A DNA stretch of 64,000 nt, from NCBI GenBank assembly GCA_037957365.1, contig JARHVA010000224.1, positions 3,135,501-3,199,500 of the forward strand. The letters run 5' to 3'. Under the pieces are notes generated by a model. That model did no database searches. It was not told the origin of the DNA and worked only from the letters and a program-made list of their open reading frames with translations. The translations under genes were made by a program, and so were the position numbers. This DNA comes from Torreya grandis (lineage: Eukaryota; Streptophyta; Pinopsida; Cupressales; Taxaceae). Shown piece by piece: positions 33,313-45,060 of the stretch. The first letter of the stretch is position 1, and every line of letters begins with the position of its first letter.

Positions 33313-35493
33313 TGATGATACAGGAGAATCATCCACCAGGATGTATATAAGGTATTGTCAAATGTCTTAGAGGTCTTAAGAAGTTATTTTAGTCAGAATA
33401 AGCTTTACTTGAGGCATTAAATATGTGTCTTAGGTCTTTTAGGGACTTTGGAGAGTTTCCCTCTAAAACTCCAAATTTGAAAATTCATAGGTTTGTGAAA
33501 ATATGAATAAAAGTTATTGTACAAGGCTTGTAATGAGTTAGAAAGGGTGTGTCAGTAGTCTAGGGATGTAGTTAGGTGTCTTAAAAGGTTTCTAGAAGTC
33601 ATAGTCATTTGGAAAATCTCAATTAAATAAAATGTAACAAAGTATTATTCACAAAAGGTCATTTACTATATAGTCTTGAGTAGTTGAGGGAGAATCTCAA
33701 CCAAACTTGGAAACTCCAAGCTTGGGAAAAGATCTAACAACCTGATCAGGGTCAAATCTACCCAAAAAGAGATGCTCAAGACCTTTAAAAAGTCATAAAA
33801 AGATCAACTTTTCATCGTTGTAGAGAGGAATGATAGTTTGCAGTCTAGAACATGGTTTTTTAATTATTGAAATGCACATTTCTTGTCAATAAAAGACACA
33901 TTTGGATTTAATTTTGTGTAATCATATTGTTTATACATGAATGAATGTGAATCATTCTAATTTGGATTGAATTTATGCACAAATTATAGTTTGTCTCATT
34001 AAAACTCCTTCATACCATATTTTCTATGAATATGCAGTCACTACAATCATTTGATTCACGTGTAAACCTATGCATGAATTGAGTTTGAGGATTGGAATAG
34101 TTGAATGGATTTTCAAGTGTCATTTTAAAGTATTGGAATGTTTCAAAATGTCTCAGGATTTATGAGTAATAAATTTGAAGATCTCAGCTTCTACACACAG
34201 TCAAACCCTAGCGTAGGGGTTTTGATATAAAAGACCTCTAACTTGGAAAATAACTAGTCAAACTCATTAAAATATTAAGGTAAGTTGCCAAAGAAGGTTT
34301 ATAAGGTGTTCCAATAGGTTTTAATTCAAAACTCACCTTACGATTATTTTGATAGAGGACTATGTTCTATGTTTTCTATAGATTATCACCAAGAAGGACA
34401 GAGGAAGTGCAATTTGACTTTGATTATTTTATGATTAGACTCCAAAGTCTACATGAAGATGTGTTAGAATTTTGAGATCATTAAATAATGTTTAAATGGT
34501 TGATATAAGTCATTTGGTAGTGAAATTAAGTCAAATCTCTTAAATAAGACATATTAGACTTGTGTATACCTAAAAAGTGAATTTAGAATTGTGTTCAAAT
34601 ATTGATGAAACCAATACAAACATTGGTTTCATCCTCAATAAATGATCTAATTTTTTTGAATAATGTATTTATAAGGTACTGTGTTGGGTTAATAAAGAGA
34701 GTACTTTTTCAAGGTCAATTAGGCCTTCTCATTGTGCCACTGGTAGAATTAAGATGGTGTCAAGTTTCCTTGGTTTGTGGTGACCTAGTTGGTATTTTGA
34801 GTCTGCTTAAACACCTATAAGGGACCACTATGATTATTTTGAGCTGTTTTTATTATTTTTGAATAAAAACATTCCTTGAATATTTAGGTAGAGGGGACTG
34901 TGTATATGATTGTTTTAAGTCTTCATTAGGATAAGGTAAAATTGAGATATTTAGGGTTGTGTTGCTTGGGAATTGAAGTCTTGACCTTCTAAAAAAAAGT
35001 AAATGTTGTGGTTTACCAATATATATTTTTCAAAAGAGAATTTTTTCACATCGAAGATTAGTTGCAGACCTTAAGAGGTAAAATTAGGCCTAATAGTTTT
35101 ATTTGCAAGCTAAGTTGTCATTTGAGTTGTAACATTGAATTGCCTCATGAGTAAAGAAGTTTGAATGAAAAACATATAGAAGACCTATCTAGTATTTTTG
35201 AAAAGGAAATGTATTTTTATTTTAGGTATTTTTTAAGTATAAATCATAGTGATTGGAGCTAAGTACTTGAGTTAAGACTATTAGGGGTGTTTTATTCAAA
35301 GTTTAAAGATTTAAGAAAGTGAAAGATAGTGATAGAAATTAAGGTGATTAGTATTTCTAGACAAATACTCAAAATAATTTTATGATAACCAAGAATATAT
35401 AATCAAGTGCAGATGGAGATCCATTTTCAAGTTAATCAAACAATTATTGAAGTAGATGATAAAAGAGTAAGTGGACCACTTACCATAACATCA
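33313..35493 (+). repeat. LTR 1 of the tandem array
   Basis: 2181 bp. Starts TGATGATACAGGAG and ends CCATAACATCA. A 12-bp perfect hairpin lies at 34604-34633. Open frames inside (such as 34602-34820) are chance. TATAAA-type words occur but no promoter can be fixed. Confidence 0.85.
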
Positions 35494-35495
35494 AT

Positions 35496-35509
35496 TGGTA
35501 TCAGAGCTC
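35496..35509 (+). promoter_or_regulatory. Primer-binding site, internal region 1
   Basis: TGGTATCAGAGCTC, two bases after the CATCA end of LTR 1; an exact match to the usual plant initiator-Met site. Confidence 0.9.
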
Positions 35510-36240
35510 AGAAGATCTGAGCTAAAAAAGAAGATAAATATGATAATATTGTTTATAATAAGGAGATTTAAAAGATCAGAGGTTGAAGACCCTAATGGAG
35601 GAAAAATTGGTAGCTATTCAAATGTACATGCAATTAATATTTGATGTTTTATTTGAAGTAAATATTGTGAAATTATGAAATTTCTTGAATTTTGGAAAGA
35701 GAAAAAGATAAAGGAATGTCTCATACCCCATGAGGACTTGAGGAGAAGATAGAGAGCTTAGTGAAGCTCAAGATTAACAACATAATGTTCTAGAGATGGT
35801 GAACTAAGGTGAAATAAAATTAGAGCAAGCAACCAAGGTATTTGTGATTTTTTTTGGTTATTATACATTTGTTTGAGTTTGTGCAAACCATTGACTCAAG
35901 GAGAGGCTCAATGAAGCCATTGAAAAGGATGAAAAGACTAAGGTACTAAAGACCTAGGTGAGGTCCTAAGGAGACCTAAAGATCAGGGTGCAAAAGACTT
36001 GGGTGAGGATCTTCATGAACGAGTGATGGATTAGATGAAGAAATAGAGTTAAGGAAAGAGAGAGACTTCTAGGAAGAGATATAGATAATGAAGCAAGTTT
36101 TGGTAAATTTTTAGCAATGGGGGTATGTTTTTAATAAGGTAGCCAAGTGGCTAATAAAATAGATTGTTGAAAGGATAAGAAAGTAAAAAGAGAAAATGAG
36201 TTTGAGAAAAAAGTTAAGTGTGTTGGTAAGGCAACATAAA

Positions 36241-36700
36241 GAAGAGAAATTGGAGGTAAAAAAACCTCAAAAATTTATTTTCAACAATGTATTTGAGTGT
36301 GTGCTTGCAAAAAATGAGGTTTGTTTTAAGGAAACCAAGTTTTGTGAAGAACAACAAGTATAAGATGAAGGAAAAATTTGTTTTTGTTTATATAATGGTG
36401 TTGATTTTGATGAATCAATATGTTTTTCAGTTTTAGATCTTGAAAAATATAGATTAAAGGAGGTAAAAATTATGATAGTCAGTGAAGAAGAACAATTGCT
36501 AAGCCTATTTAAAGGATTAAACAATTAGTATTTGAGAGATGAAGTGTTCGACTCTTTGTTTGTCAATGAGAATCCAAAATAGTTGGAAGAGGAGATAAGA
36601 GCATTAGAGAATGATTTAAATAGATAAACAGTGGGAAGTGAAGAATAAACACCTAATTTGGTGAGTGAAGATAGAAAAAGTGAAGAAGAAGGGACAAAAA
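36241..36700 (+). pseudogene. Decayed acidic reading frame in internal region 1
   Basis: One plus-strand frame remains readable for about 150 codons with scattered stops: EEKLEVKKPQKFIFNNVFEC..., VCFKETKFCEEQQ, stop at 36361, DEGKICFCLYNGVDFDESIC..., LFKGLNN, stop at 36526, YLRDEVFDSLFVNENPK, stop, LEEEIRALENDLNR. It is rich in Glu, Lys and Asp. An upstream stretch near 35600 (LMEEKLVAIQMYMQLIFDVL) looks like the start of a Gag in another frame. Family not recognised; it probably represents a gag-type protein of this element. The same frame can be followed in internal region 2. Confidence 0.5.
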
Positions 36701-36928
36701 TTTAAGATGGGACTCAAAAGTCTCAATATTTTATATTTGACTATTGGTTGAGTTGTAGTTGTGTAGGTTTAGTAGTCACAAAGAAAAATCTTGAGGGAGT
36801 TCAAGTGAAAGAATAATAAGAAAAGATCCTAATCTTTGAGGAAAAAATGAAGAAAAAGTACAATTCAAGGAAGAAGACTACAAAAAAGAAGAAAAATATA
36901 GCAAATAATGTACCAATGTAATATAACT

Positions 36929-36945
36929 GGAGGAAGAAGAAGAAA
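36929..36945 (+). promoter_or_regulatory. Purine tract before LTR 2 (possible PPT)
   Basis: GGAGGAAGAAGAAGAAA, about 40 bp upstream of LTR 2. A matching tract (AGAGGAAGAAGAAGAAA) precedes LTR 3 at the same distance. A polypurine tract normally touches the LTR, so the role is uncertain. Confidence 0.4.
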
Positions 36946-36984
36946 CATTTAATTTGGAGCTCAAATTTCTTTACATGCAGAATC

Positions 36985-39167
36985 TGATGTAGGAACATCA
37001 TGCACCAGGATGTATGTAAGGTCTTGTCAATTATCTTATAGGTCTTAAGAAGTTATTTCAATCAGAATAGGCCTTACTTGAGGCATTATAAGTATGTCTT
37101 AGGTCTTTTAGGGACTTTGGAGAGTTTCCCTCCAAAACTCCAAATTTGAAAATTTAAGTGTTTGTAAATATATGAATAAATATTATTGTATAAGGATTTT
37201 AATGAGTTATAAAGGGTGTGATAGTAGTCTATGTATGTAACTAGGTGTCTTATAAGGTTCTTAGAATTCATAGTCATCTAGAAAATCTCAAATAAAGCAA
37301 ATATGACAAAGTACTATTCATAAAAGGTCATTTTCTATCTTAGTCTTGAGTAGTTGAGGGAGAATCTCAACCAAATTTGGACACTCCAAGCTTAGGAGAA
37401 GATCCAAAAACCTGATCAGGGTCAAATCTACCCAGAAGGATACACTCAAGACCATAAAAAAGTCATGAAAATATCAACTTTTCATTGTTGTATAGAGGAA
37501 TGATAGTTTGCAGTCTAAAATAGGGTCTTGTAAGTATTGAAATGCAAATTTATTATGAATAAAAGACATATTTGGATTGAAATTATTGTAATAATATTTT
37601 TTATACATTAACTAATATGAATCATTCTAATTTGGATTGAGTTTATGCATAAATTGTAGTTTATCTCATTAAAACTCCTTCATACCCTATTTTCTATGAA
37701 TTTATAATCACTAATGTCATTTGATTCACATGTAAACATATGCGAAAATTGAGTTTGAGGATTGGAATAGTTGAAGGTGTTTTTTAGGAGTCTCTTAAAA
37801 GTATTGAAATTTTTCAAAATGTCTCAGGCTTTATGAACAATAAATTTGAAGCTCTCAGCTTCCACACACATAGTCAAACCCTAACACAAGGGTTTTGATA
37901 TATAAAAAACTATAACTTGGAAAATAACTAGTAAAATCATTAAAATATTGAGGTAAGTTTCCATAGAATGTTTATAATGTGTTCCAATAGGTTTCAATTC
38001 AAAACTCACCTCGTGATTTTTTTGATAGAGGACTGTGTTTTGTGTTTTTTGTAGGTTATCATCAAGAAGGACATAGAAAGTGAAATTTAACTTTGATTAC
38101 TTTGTTATTGGACTCCAAACTCTAAATGAAGATGTGTTAGAATTTTCAGATCATTATATAAAATTTAAATAGTTAATATAATTCATTTTTTAGTGAAACT
38201 AAGTCAAATCTCTCAAAGAAGGCAAATTAGACTTGTGTATGCCTAAAAAATGAATTTAGAATTGTGTTCAAATATTGATGAAACCAATACAAATATTGGT
38301 TTCATCCTAAATAGATGATATGAAAATTTTGAATAAGTTATTTATAATTAATTTATTTGGGTTAATAAGGAGAGTACTTTTTCAAGTTCAATTAGACATT
38401 CTCACAGTTTTGCTAGCAGAATTAAGATAGTGTCAAGTTTCCTTGGTTTGTGGTGACCTAGTTGGTATTTTGAGTTTGTGTAAATACATATAAGGGACCA
38501 TTATGATTATTTTGGGATATTTATATTATTTTTGAATCAAAAAATTATTTAAATCATCAAATATAGGGGACTATGTATATGATTGTTGTAAGCCTTCATT
38601 GGGATAAGGTAGAATTGAGAGATTTAGAAACGTGTTGCTTGGGAATTGAAGTTTTGACATTTTAAAAAAGTGTATATGTTGTGGTTTACCAATATAGAAT
38701 TGTTAAAATAGAAAATTTCACCTTGAATAATAGTTTTAGACATTAAGAGGCAGAACTAGGCCTAATAGGCATATTTTCAAGCTAAGTTGTCATTTGAGTT
38801 GTAACGTTGAATTGTTGCACGAGCAAAGAAGTTTTAATGAAAAACATATAGAAGACCTACCTAGTATTGTTCAAAAGGAAGTGTATTTATTATTATATAG
38901 ATTTATTAAAGATAAATCATAGTAATTGGAGTTAAGTGGTTGATTTAAGACCATTAGGGGTGTTTTATTCAAAGTACAGAGATTTAAGCAAGTGAAAGAT
39001 AATGACAGAAAGTAAGGTGATTAGTCTCTCTAAACCAATAATCAAAAGAGTTGTGTGATAAGCAAGAAGAGATAATCAAGTGCAGGAGAATATAAATTTT
39101 GAAAGATAATCAAATAATTGTTAAAGTAGATGATGAAAGAGTAAGTGGACCACTTACCATGACATCA
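36985..39167 (+). repeat. LTR 2 of the tandem array
   Basis: 2183 bp, TGATGTAGGAAC at the start and CCATGACATCA at the end. It aligns along its full length with LTR 1 at about 85-90% by eye. Hairpin at 38277-38306. Confidence 0.87.
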
Positions 39168-40710
39168 AGTGGTATAAGAGCTCAAAAGATATGAGCTAAA
39201 AAAGCAGACAAAGAGGATCAAATTGTTTATATTAAGGAGATTTAAAATATCAGAGCTTGAAGACCCTACTGGAGGAAAATTTGGCAACTATTCAAAGGTA
39301 CATGCAATTAATATTTGATGTTTTATTTGAAGTAAATATTATGAAATTATGAAATTTCTTTAATTTCGGAAAGAAAATAGGATAAATGGAAGTGTCATAT
39401 CCCATTAAGGCTTGAAGAGAAGATAGAGAGCTTAGTGAAGCTCAAGAGTAAGATCAAAATGATTCTCTAGAGATGATGAACCAAGGTGAAATAAAATTGG
39501 AGGAAGTAAATAAGGTATTTGTGATTTATTTTGATTATTCTTCATTTATTGAAGTTGTTTCAAACCATTGAATCAAGGAGAGGCTCAATGAAGCCATTGA
39601 ACATGACCAAAAGACTAGGGTGAAAAATACCTAGGTGAGGACCTAAGGAGACCAAAATACCAAGGTGAAAAAGACTTGGGTGAGGATCTTCAAGAAGGAG
39701 TAACGGATCAGATGAAGAAAAAGAGAGAGTTAAGGAAAGAGAGAGATTGTCGAGAAGAGATAGAGATAATGAAGCAAATATTGGTAATTTTATAGCAGAG
39801 ATTAGAATGTTCAATTCAGAATCATTAGGGATATGTGTTTAAGAAGGTATCCAAGTGTCTAGTAAAATAGATTGTTAAAAGGAGAAGAAATCAAAAAGAT
39901 AAAAGGAGTTTGAGAAAAAAATTAAGGATGTTGGTAAGGCAATCTAAAGAAGAGAAAAAGGAGGTAAACAAGCCTCAAATTTTTAATTTTAACAATTTAT
40001 TTGAGTGTGTACTTGCATAACAATAGGTACGTTTTGAAGAAACCATGTTTTGTAAATAAAAATAGGTACAAGATGAAGGTAAAAGTTATTTTTGTTTGGA
40101 TAATGGTGTTTATTTTTATGAATCAGTATGTTTTTCAATATTAGATCATGAAAAAGATAGAGTAAATTAGGTAACAAGTATGATAATCAGTGCATAAGAA
40201 TAGTTGTTCAGCATATTTGAAGGATTAAACAAGGAATATTTGAGAGATGAAGTGTCTGATTCTTTGTTTGTCTATGAGAGTCTAGAATAGTATGAAAAGG
40301 AGATAAAAGCATTCGAGAATGATTAAAATAGATAAATAGTAGGAAGTGAAGAAGAAACACCTGATTCAGTGAGTGAAGATAGAAAAAGTGAAGAATGATG
40401 GCCAAAAATGAAAGATATGACTTAAAAGTCTTAATGATTTTTATCTGACTATTAGTTGAGTTATATTTGTGTAGGTTTAGCAATCAAGGAGGAGAAAATT
40501 GAAGCAAAATAAAATATTGAGGGAGTTCAAATGGAAGAAGAAAAAGGAAATATCCTCATGTTAGAGGACAAAGTGAATAACAAGTACAAGTCAAGGAAGA
40601 AGACTATAGAAAAGAATAAGAATATAGAAAATAACGTACCAATGCAATACAAGTAGAGGAAGAAGAAGAAACATTTGAGTTAAAGCTCAAATTTATTTAC
40701 CTAGGGAATT
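39168..40710 (+). mobile_element. Internal region 2 of the tandem array
   Basis: 1543 bp. It begins with the degenerate PBS TGGTATAAGAGCTC (39170-39183), one base off the consensus. The decayed frame of region 1 recurs at about 39980-40170 (FNFNNLFECVLA, then VQDEGKSYFCLDNGVYFYES) with different stops, so the two copies decayed separately. Minus-strand frames here (39814-39560, 40483-40208) are shadows of low-complexity purine-rich sequence. Confidence 0.75.
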
Positions 40711-42733
40711 TGATGAAGGAACATCATCCACCAAGATATATATAAGGCATTTTTAATTATATTAGAGGTCTTAAGAAGTTATTTAAGTCATAATAAGAAT
40801 TACTTGAGGCATTATAAGTGTGTCTTAGGTCTTTTAGGGACTTTGGAGAGTTTCCCTGCAAAACTCCAAATTTGAAAATTTAAATGTTTATAAATATATG
40901 AATTAATGTTATTGTACACATATTGTAATGAGTTAGAAAAGGTGTATTAGTATCCTAGGGATGTATCTAGGTGTCTTAAAAGGTTTATATAAGTCATAGT
41001 CATCTGGAAAATATCAAACAAAGCAAATGTAACAAAGTATTATTCATAAAAGGTCATTTACTATCTCAGTCTTGAGTAGTTGAGGGAGAATCTCAACCAA
41101 ATTTGGACACTCCAAGCTTGGGGGAATCTCAAAAAAACTGACTAGGGTTGAATATACCCATAACGAGACACTCAAGACATTTAAAAAGTCATAAAAGATC
41201 AACTTTTCATCATTGTAGAGAGGAATGAAAGTCTACAGTATAAAATAGGGTTTTTCAAGTATTGAAATGCAAATTTATTGTCAATAAAAGACATATATGG
41301 CTTGAATTTTGTGTAATCATATTTTTTATACATGAGTGAATGTGAATCATTATAATTTGGATTGATTTTATGCATAAATTATAGTTTATCTCATTAAAAC
41401 TCTTTCATACCTTGTTTTGTATGAATATACAATCACTGCAGTCATTTGATTCATGTGTAAACCTATGTATGAATTGATTTTGAGGATTGAAATAGTAGAA
41501 TGGGTTTTTAAAGAGTCTATTGAAAGTATTGTAATGTATCAAAACATCTCAAGATTTATGAACAACAAATTTGAAGCTCTCAATTTTTGCCAACATGGTC
41601 AAACCCTAGAGCAAGGATTTTGATATAAAAAGACATGTAACTTGGAAAATAACTGGTCAAACTCATTCAAATATTTAGGGAAGTTGTCACATAAGGTTTA
41701 TAAGGTGTTACAATAGGTTTTAATTCTAAACTCACCTTGTGATTCTTTTGATAGAGGACTATGTTCTGTGTTTTCTGTAGGTTATCATCGAGAAGGACAA
41801 AGAAAGTGAATTTTGATTTTAATTACTTTGTAATTGGAATCCAAACTCTACATGAAGATGTGTTAGCATTTTGAGATAATTAAATAAGTTTTAAATAGCT
41901 TATATAAGTCATTTGGTAGTGAACCTAAGATAAATCTCTCAAAGAAAACAAATTAGACTTGTGTATGCCTAAAAAGTGAATTTAGAATTATGTTCAAATA
42001 TTGATGAAACCAATACAAAAATTGGTTTCATCCTCAATAGATGATCTAAAAAATTTTAATAAGGTATTTATAAGTTATTGAGTTAGGTTAATAAATAGAG
42101 TACTTTTTAAAGGTCAATTACACCTTCTCACAGTCCTGCTGGCATAATTAAGATAGTGTCAAGTTTCGTTGGTTTTTGGTGAACTAGCTAGTATTTTGAG
42201 TCTATGTAAACACCTATAAGGGACCATTATGATTACTTTGATATATTTTTATTATTTTTGAATAAAAAGATTCCTTAAATCTTCACGTATAGGGGAATGT
42301 GTATATGATTGTTGTAAGTCTTCATTGGGATAAGGCAAAATTCAGAGATTTAGGATTGTGTTGCTTGGGAATTGAAGCCTTGACCTTATAAAAAATTGTA
42401 TATGTTGTGGTTTACCAATATAGAGGTGAAACTAAAAAAAATAGGCATATTTACAAGCTAAGTTGTCATATGAGTTGTAATGTTAAATTGCCTCATGTGT
42501 AAAGAATTTTGAATGGAAAACATATATAAGACATATCTAGTATTGTTCAAAAAGAAGTGTATTTTTTGTTTTATGGATTGCTTAAAGATAAATCACACTA
42601 ATTGGATCTAAGTACTTGATTTAAGACCATTATGGGTGTTTTATTCATATTACAGAGATTTAAGCAAGTGAAAGATAGTGATAGAAAGTAAGGTGGTTAG
42701 TCTCTCTAGACCAATACTCAAAATAGTTTTGTC
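40711..42733 (+). repeat. LTR 3 of the tandem array, 3'-truncated
   Basis: Starts TGATGAAGGAACATCATCC and follows LTRs 1 and 2 until about 42733 (CTCAAAATAGTTTTGT), where unrelated AT-rich DNA begins. About 130 bp of the LTR end are missing. It also lacks ~50 bp near 42425. Hairpin at 42003-42032. No right-hand target-site duplication can be read. Confidence 0.82.
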
Positions 42734-44357
42734 AATCAACACATTTTTAAAAAAATATTTACTAAAATTTATTCTAAAACACAAATAAATTTGTTAAATA
42801 TACTAAAATATACAAATATTAGGAGTAACTTTTGTGTTTTTAGTTTGAAATCATTTTTAATATATGTATTTTATAAATTAAAAAATAAAATTTCTTAAAA
42901 AATCACTTTGTTTGCGATGACAAATGATTAATTGGGGTTACTTATCTACCACATAAGAAGGCATTCATTTTTTTGGGGGTCCAAAAGGAGTTTGTAATGT
43001 TTGAAATTATTTGTTAAAAATTAAAGGAAAACCATCATTTATTTGTATCAGTATTAGTTACAATATTTAAGATTATCAAATGGTTATAGTTTAATTAGTC
43101 AAGAAGAAGGTTCGTTACATTATTTAGAGGTAAGTTTGGTTCGATCTTAATAAAAATCACATAATTAAAAAGAGTACAACCAATATATTTTATAATCTAT
43201 TATTGTTGTTACAAAAATCTTATTTGTACATTATAATGATATGTTGTGATTAATAAAAATAATTTATTTTTTCATTAAACAAAATATATTTTAGAATTTT
43301 AATACTCTCTAAATCTATAGTAGGATAATCATAATATAAAATATTAGGTGAAAAGAGCTAATAATTGAATAGATAGCAATACTTGAGATGGTTATGAATA
43401 GTAAAATAGCTGAGAGTTAAATATATTTGACTAAAAAGTAGATGTATAATTTACATGTGATTATATAATTTAAATTAAATATTAACTCACATCAACTAAT
43501 CATATGATGACACATCATCTTCATAAATATAAAACACTTATTGCATATATTTTGGTCATACTTATTTTATAAAATATTTTAAATTTATTATTTTAAATCT
43601 ATTTAAAATTTAACTTTTCCTATATTAAACACATAATAAAACAAATGACCATCCTCCACTTTAAACTTTTAAATTAACATTTTCTATACATCAATTAATA
43701 CCCTTACAACATACATATTAAATGAGAAAAATGAAACTCTTCCCATACTTTATCTTTGGAAGGAAAGAAAAATGAAACTCTTTGAAGTGTAAATTCCATT
43801 AAACATTGACAGAGATGGAGAATCTTGTATGGTGTCTTGATGGCCCAACACTTGCCATCAACTTGATTTTTAAGCATATCATTTCCCTTGTTTAGTACGG
43901 AAAGCTGGTCAAGATGCTTCGCTGCTCTTTTCGTACGCAAACTATGTCTGCTCATTCTATGCTATCTGTTTTATTTGTTTATATTCTTTTTATTTTCTTC
44001 AATCACCTTTAATGCAGTACATGGTCCGACTCTATTTGCATAAGTGAAATAATTGACAATCTCAGAGGAGAACTCGGAAAATTACACGGAAGTAATACTT
44101 AATGCACGATATTGGTTAATTAATGAACACGGATTCCCAGATTAGTTTGGAAGAGTATGTAAAATTTAATATATTTAAGCATGTCATCGTGTAATTTATT
44201 ATTAAAAATAGATTTATTCAATGGCTCTTTAAATGTGTAGTACAACCTGTCACGGGGCCAGCTCTCCGGAGTTGGTTGGGCCATGCAGCATTGCTTGTTC
44301 CAACTCAAATCCCTTGTTACGATGGGATCTTACAAAAACTACGGACTATGTTTTCAG
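42734..44357. other. AT-rich spacer
   Basis: 42734-43700 is very AT-rich with no gene. 43704-43955 (minus) holds an 83-codon frame, MSRHSLRTKRAAKHLDQLSV..., of balanced composition; no family recognised and no splice or promoter context, so left uncalled. 44040-44357 is GC-richer DNA joining the LTR-like block that follows. Confidence 0.4.
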
Positions 44358-44645
44358 TGTTTACTTGCGCAAGTTCACTCACAAACACAGTGGACAACAA
44401 TTTGTATAAAAAAAGGATTAGCAGCGGAAAGAAAAATACGCACTTGCAAAGATCGGGAAATCGACTCAACACACATGAGCATTCACACAATGCAAGAGAA
44501 CTGAGAGTAATGTGTATTTTATTAACTGTTCAGGGCAATCCGGTCCAAAGCACAATAAACGGGCCAACTGGGCAACATACACAACAACCACCGAGTCGGG
44601 CTCAGCTGATAATACTCGGAACCACTCGAGTGATTACAATGAACA
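44358..44645 (-). mobile_element. Possible LTR (gypsy-like) on the minus strand
   Basis: On the minus strand this 288-bp block starts TGTTCATTG right after a purine tract (CTGGGGAGGGAAT, 44657-44646) and ends AAGTAAACA, giving TGTT/AACA ends. It contains GTTAATAAAATAC, a plausible poly(A) signal, followed by a CA-rich stretch. The order polypurine tract then TG...CA block fits a 3' LTR. No second LTR, PBS or matching flanking repeat was found, so the call is tentative. Confidence 0.4.
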
Positions 44646-45060
44646 ATTCCCTCCCCAGATTTGATTACTCTCTGCCTAGGACAAACCCGCCCTTGCTTCA
44701 CGAAATCTGAAGCCAACATCACTGCTCACAAACGCCTGCACGATGCTTGCACGGATACGTGCCCACAGTCCACATAAACTTGGGACTGACACACCAACTT
44801 CACAATGATTCGCTTTTCACCACTTTGACAGTTCAGACTTGCATTCACCCAAATCACTGTACAAAGAAAGCTCACCATTCGTTTGATCAAGACATACCAA
44901 CTCTTTAAATGTAGTTAGGGATGTTGCAGCAACACATCCCTCATACAACCATTGAGGGGTATGAAGCTTTTCACTTGATGTTAAGTCATTGAATTGAATC
45001 AAGGACACTATATGGCAAACATAAACTTTGGATGGCCTCTACCTACACAAGGTAATAATC
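44646..45060 (-). other. GC-richer stretch adjoining the LTR-like block
   Basis: More GC-rich than its surroundings. A minus-strand frame of 63 codons (45008-44817: SSEKLHTPQWLYEGCVAATS, then DQTNGELSLYSDLGECKSEL) looks protein-like, but I do not recognise it. It may be the 3' part of the retroelement ending at the LTR-like block, or a host-gene scrap. Confidence 0.3.

Larger units (their letters stand above)
33313..42733 (+). mobile_element. Tandem LTR-internal-LTR-internal-LTR array of a non-autonomous retroelement
   Basis: Three LTRs and two short internal regions follow head to tail with a period of about 3.7 kb. LTRs are ~2.18 kb with TGATG/CATCA termini; internal regions are ~1.5 kb, begin two bases after the LTR with a tRNA-Met PBS (TGGTATCAGAGCTC), and have a purine tract (GGAGGAAGAAGAAGAAA) near their 3' end. 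Internal regions this short hold no integrase or RT, so it depended on another element. LTRs differ by roughly 10-15%, so it is old. The third LTR is cut before its end. Three LTRs in series usually arise by unequal recombination between LTRs of related elements. Confidence 0.85.

Noticed and set aside
39560..40483. Serine/leucine-rich and histidine-rich minus-strand frames.
   Set aside because: They are antisense reads of purine-rich, low-complexity internal sequence of the tandem LTR element.
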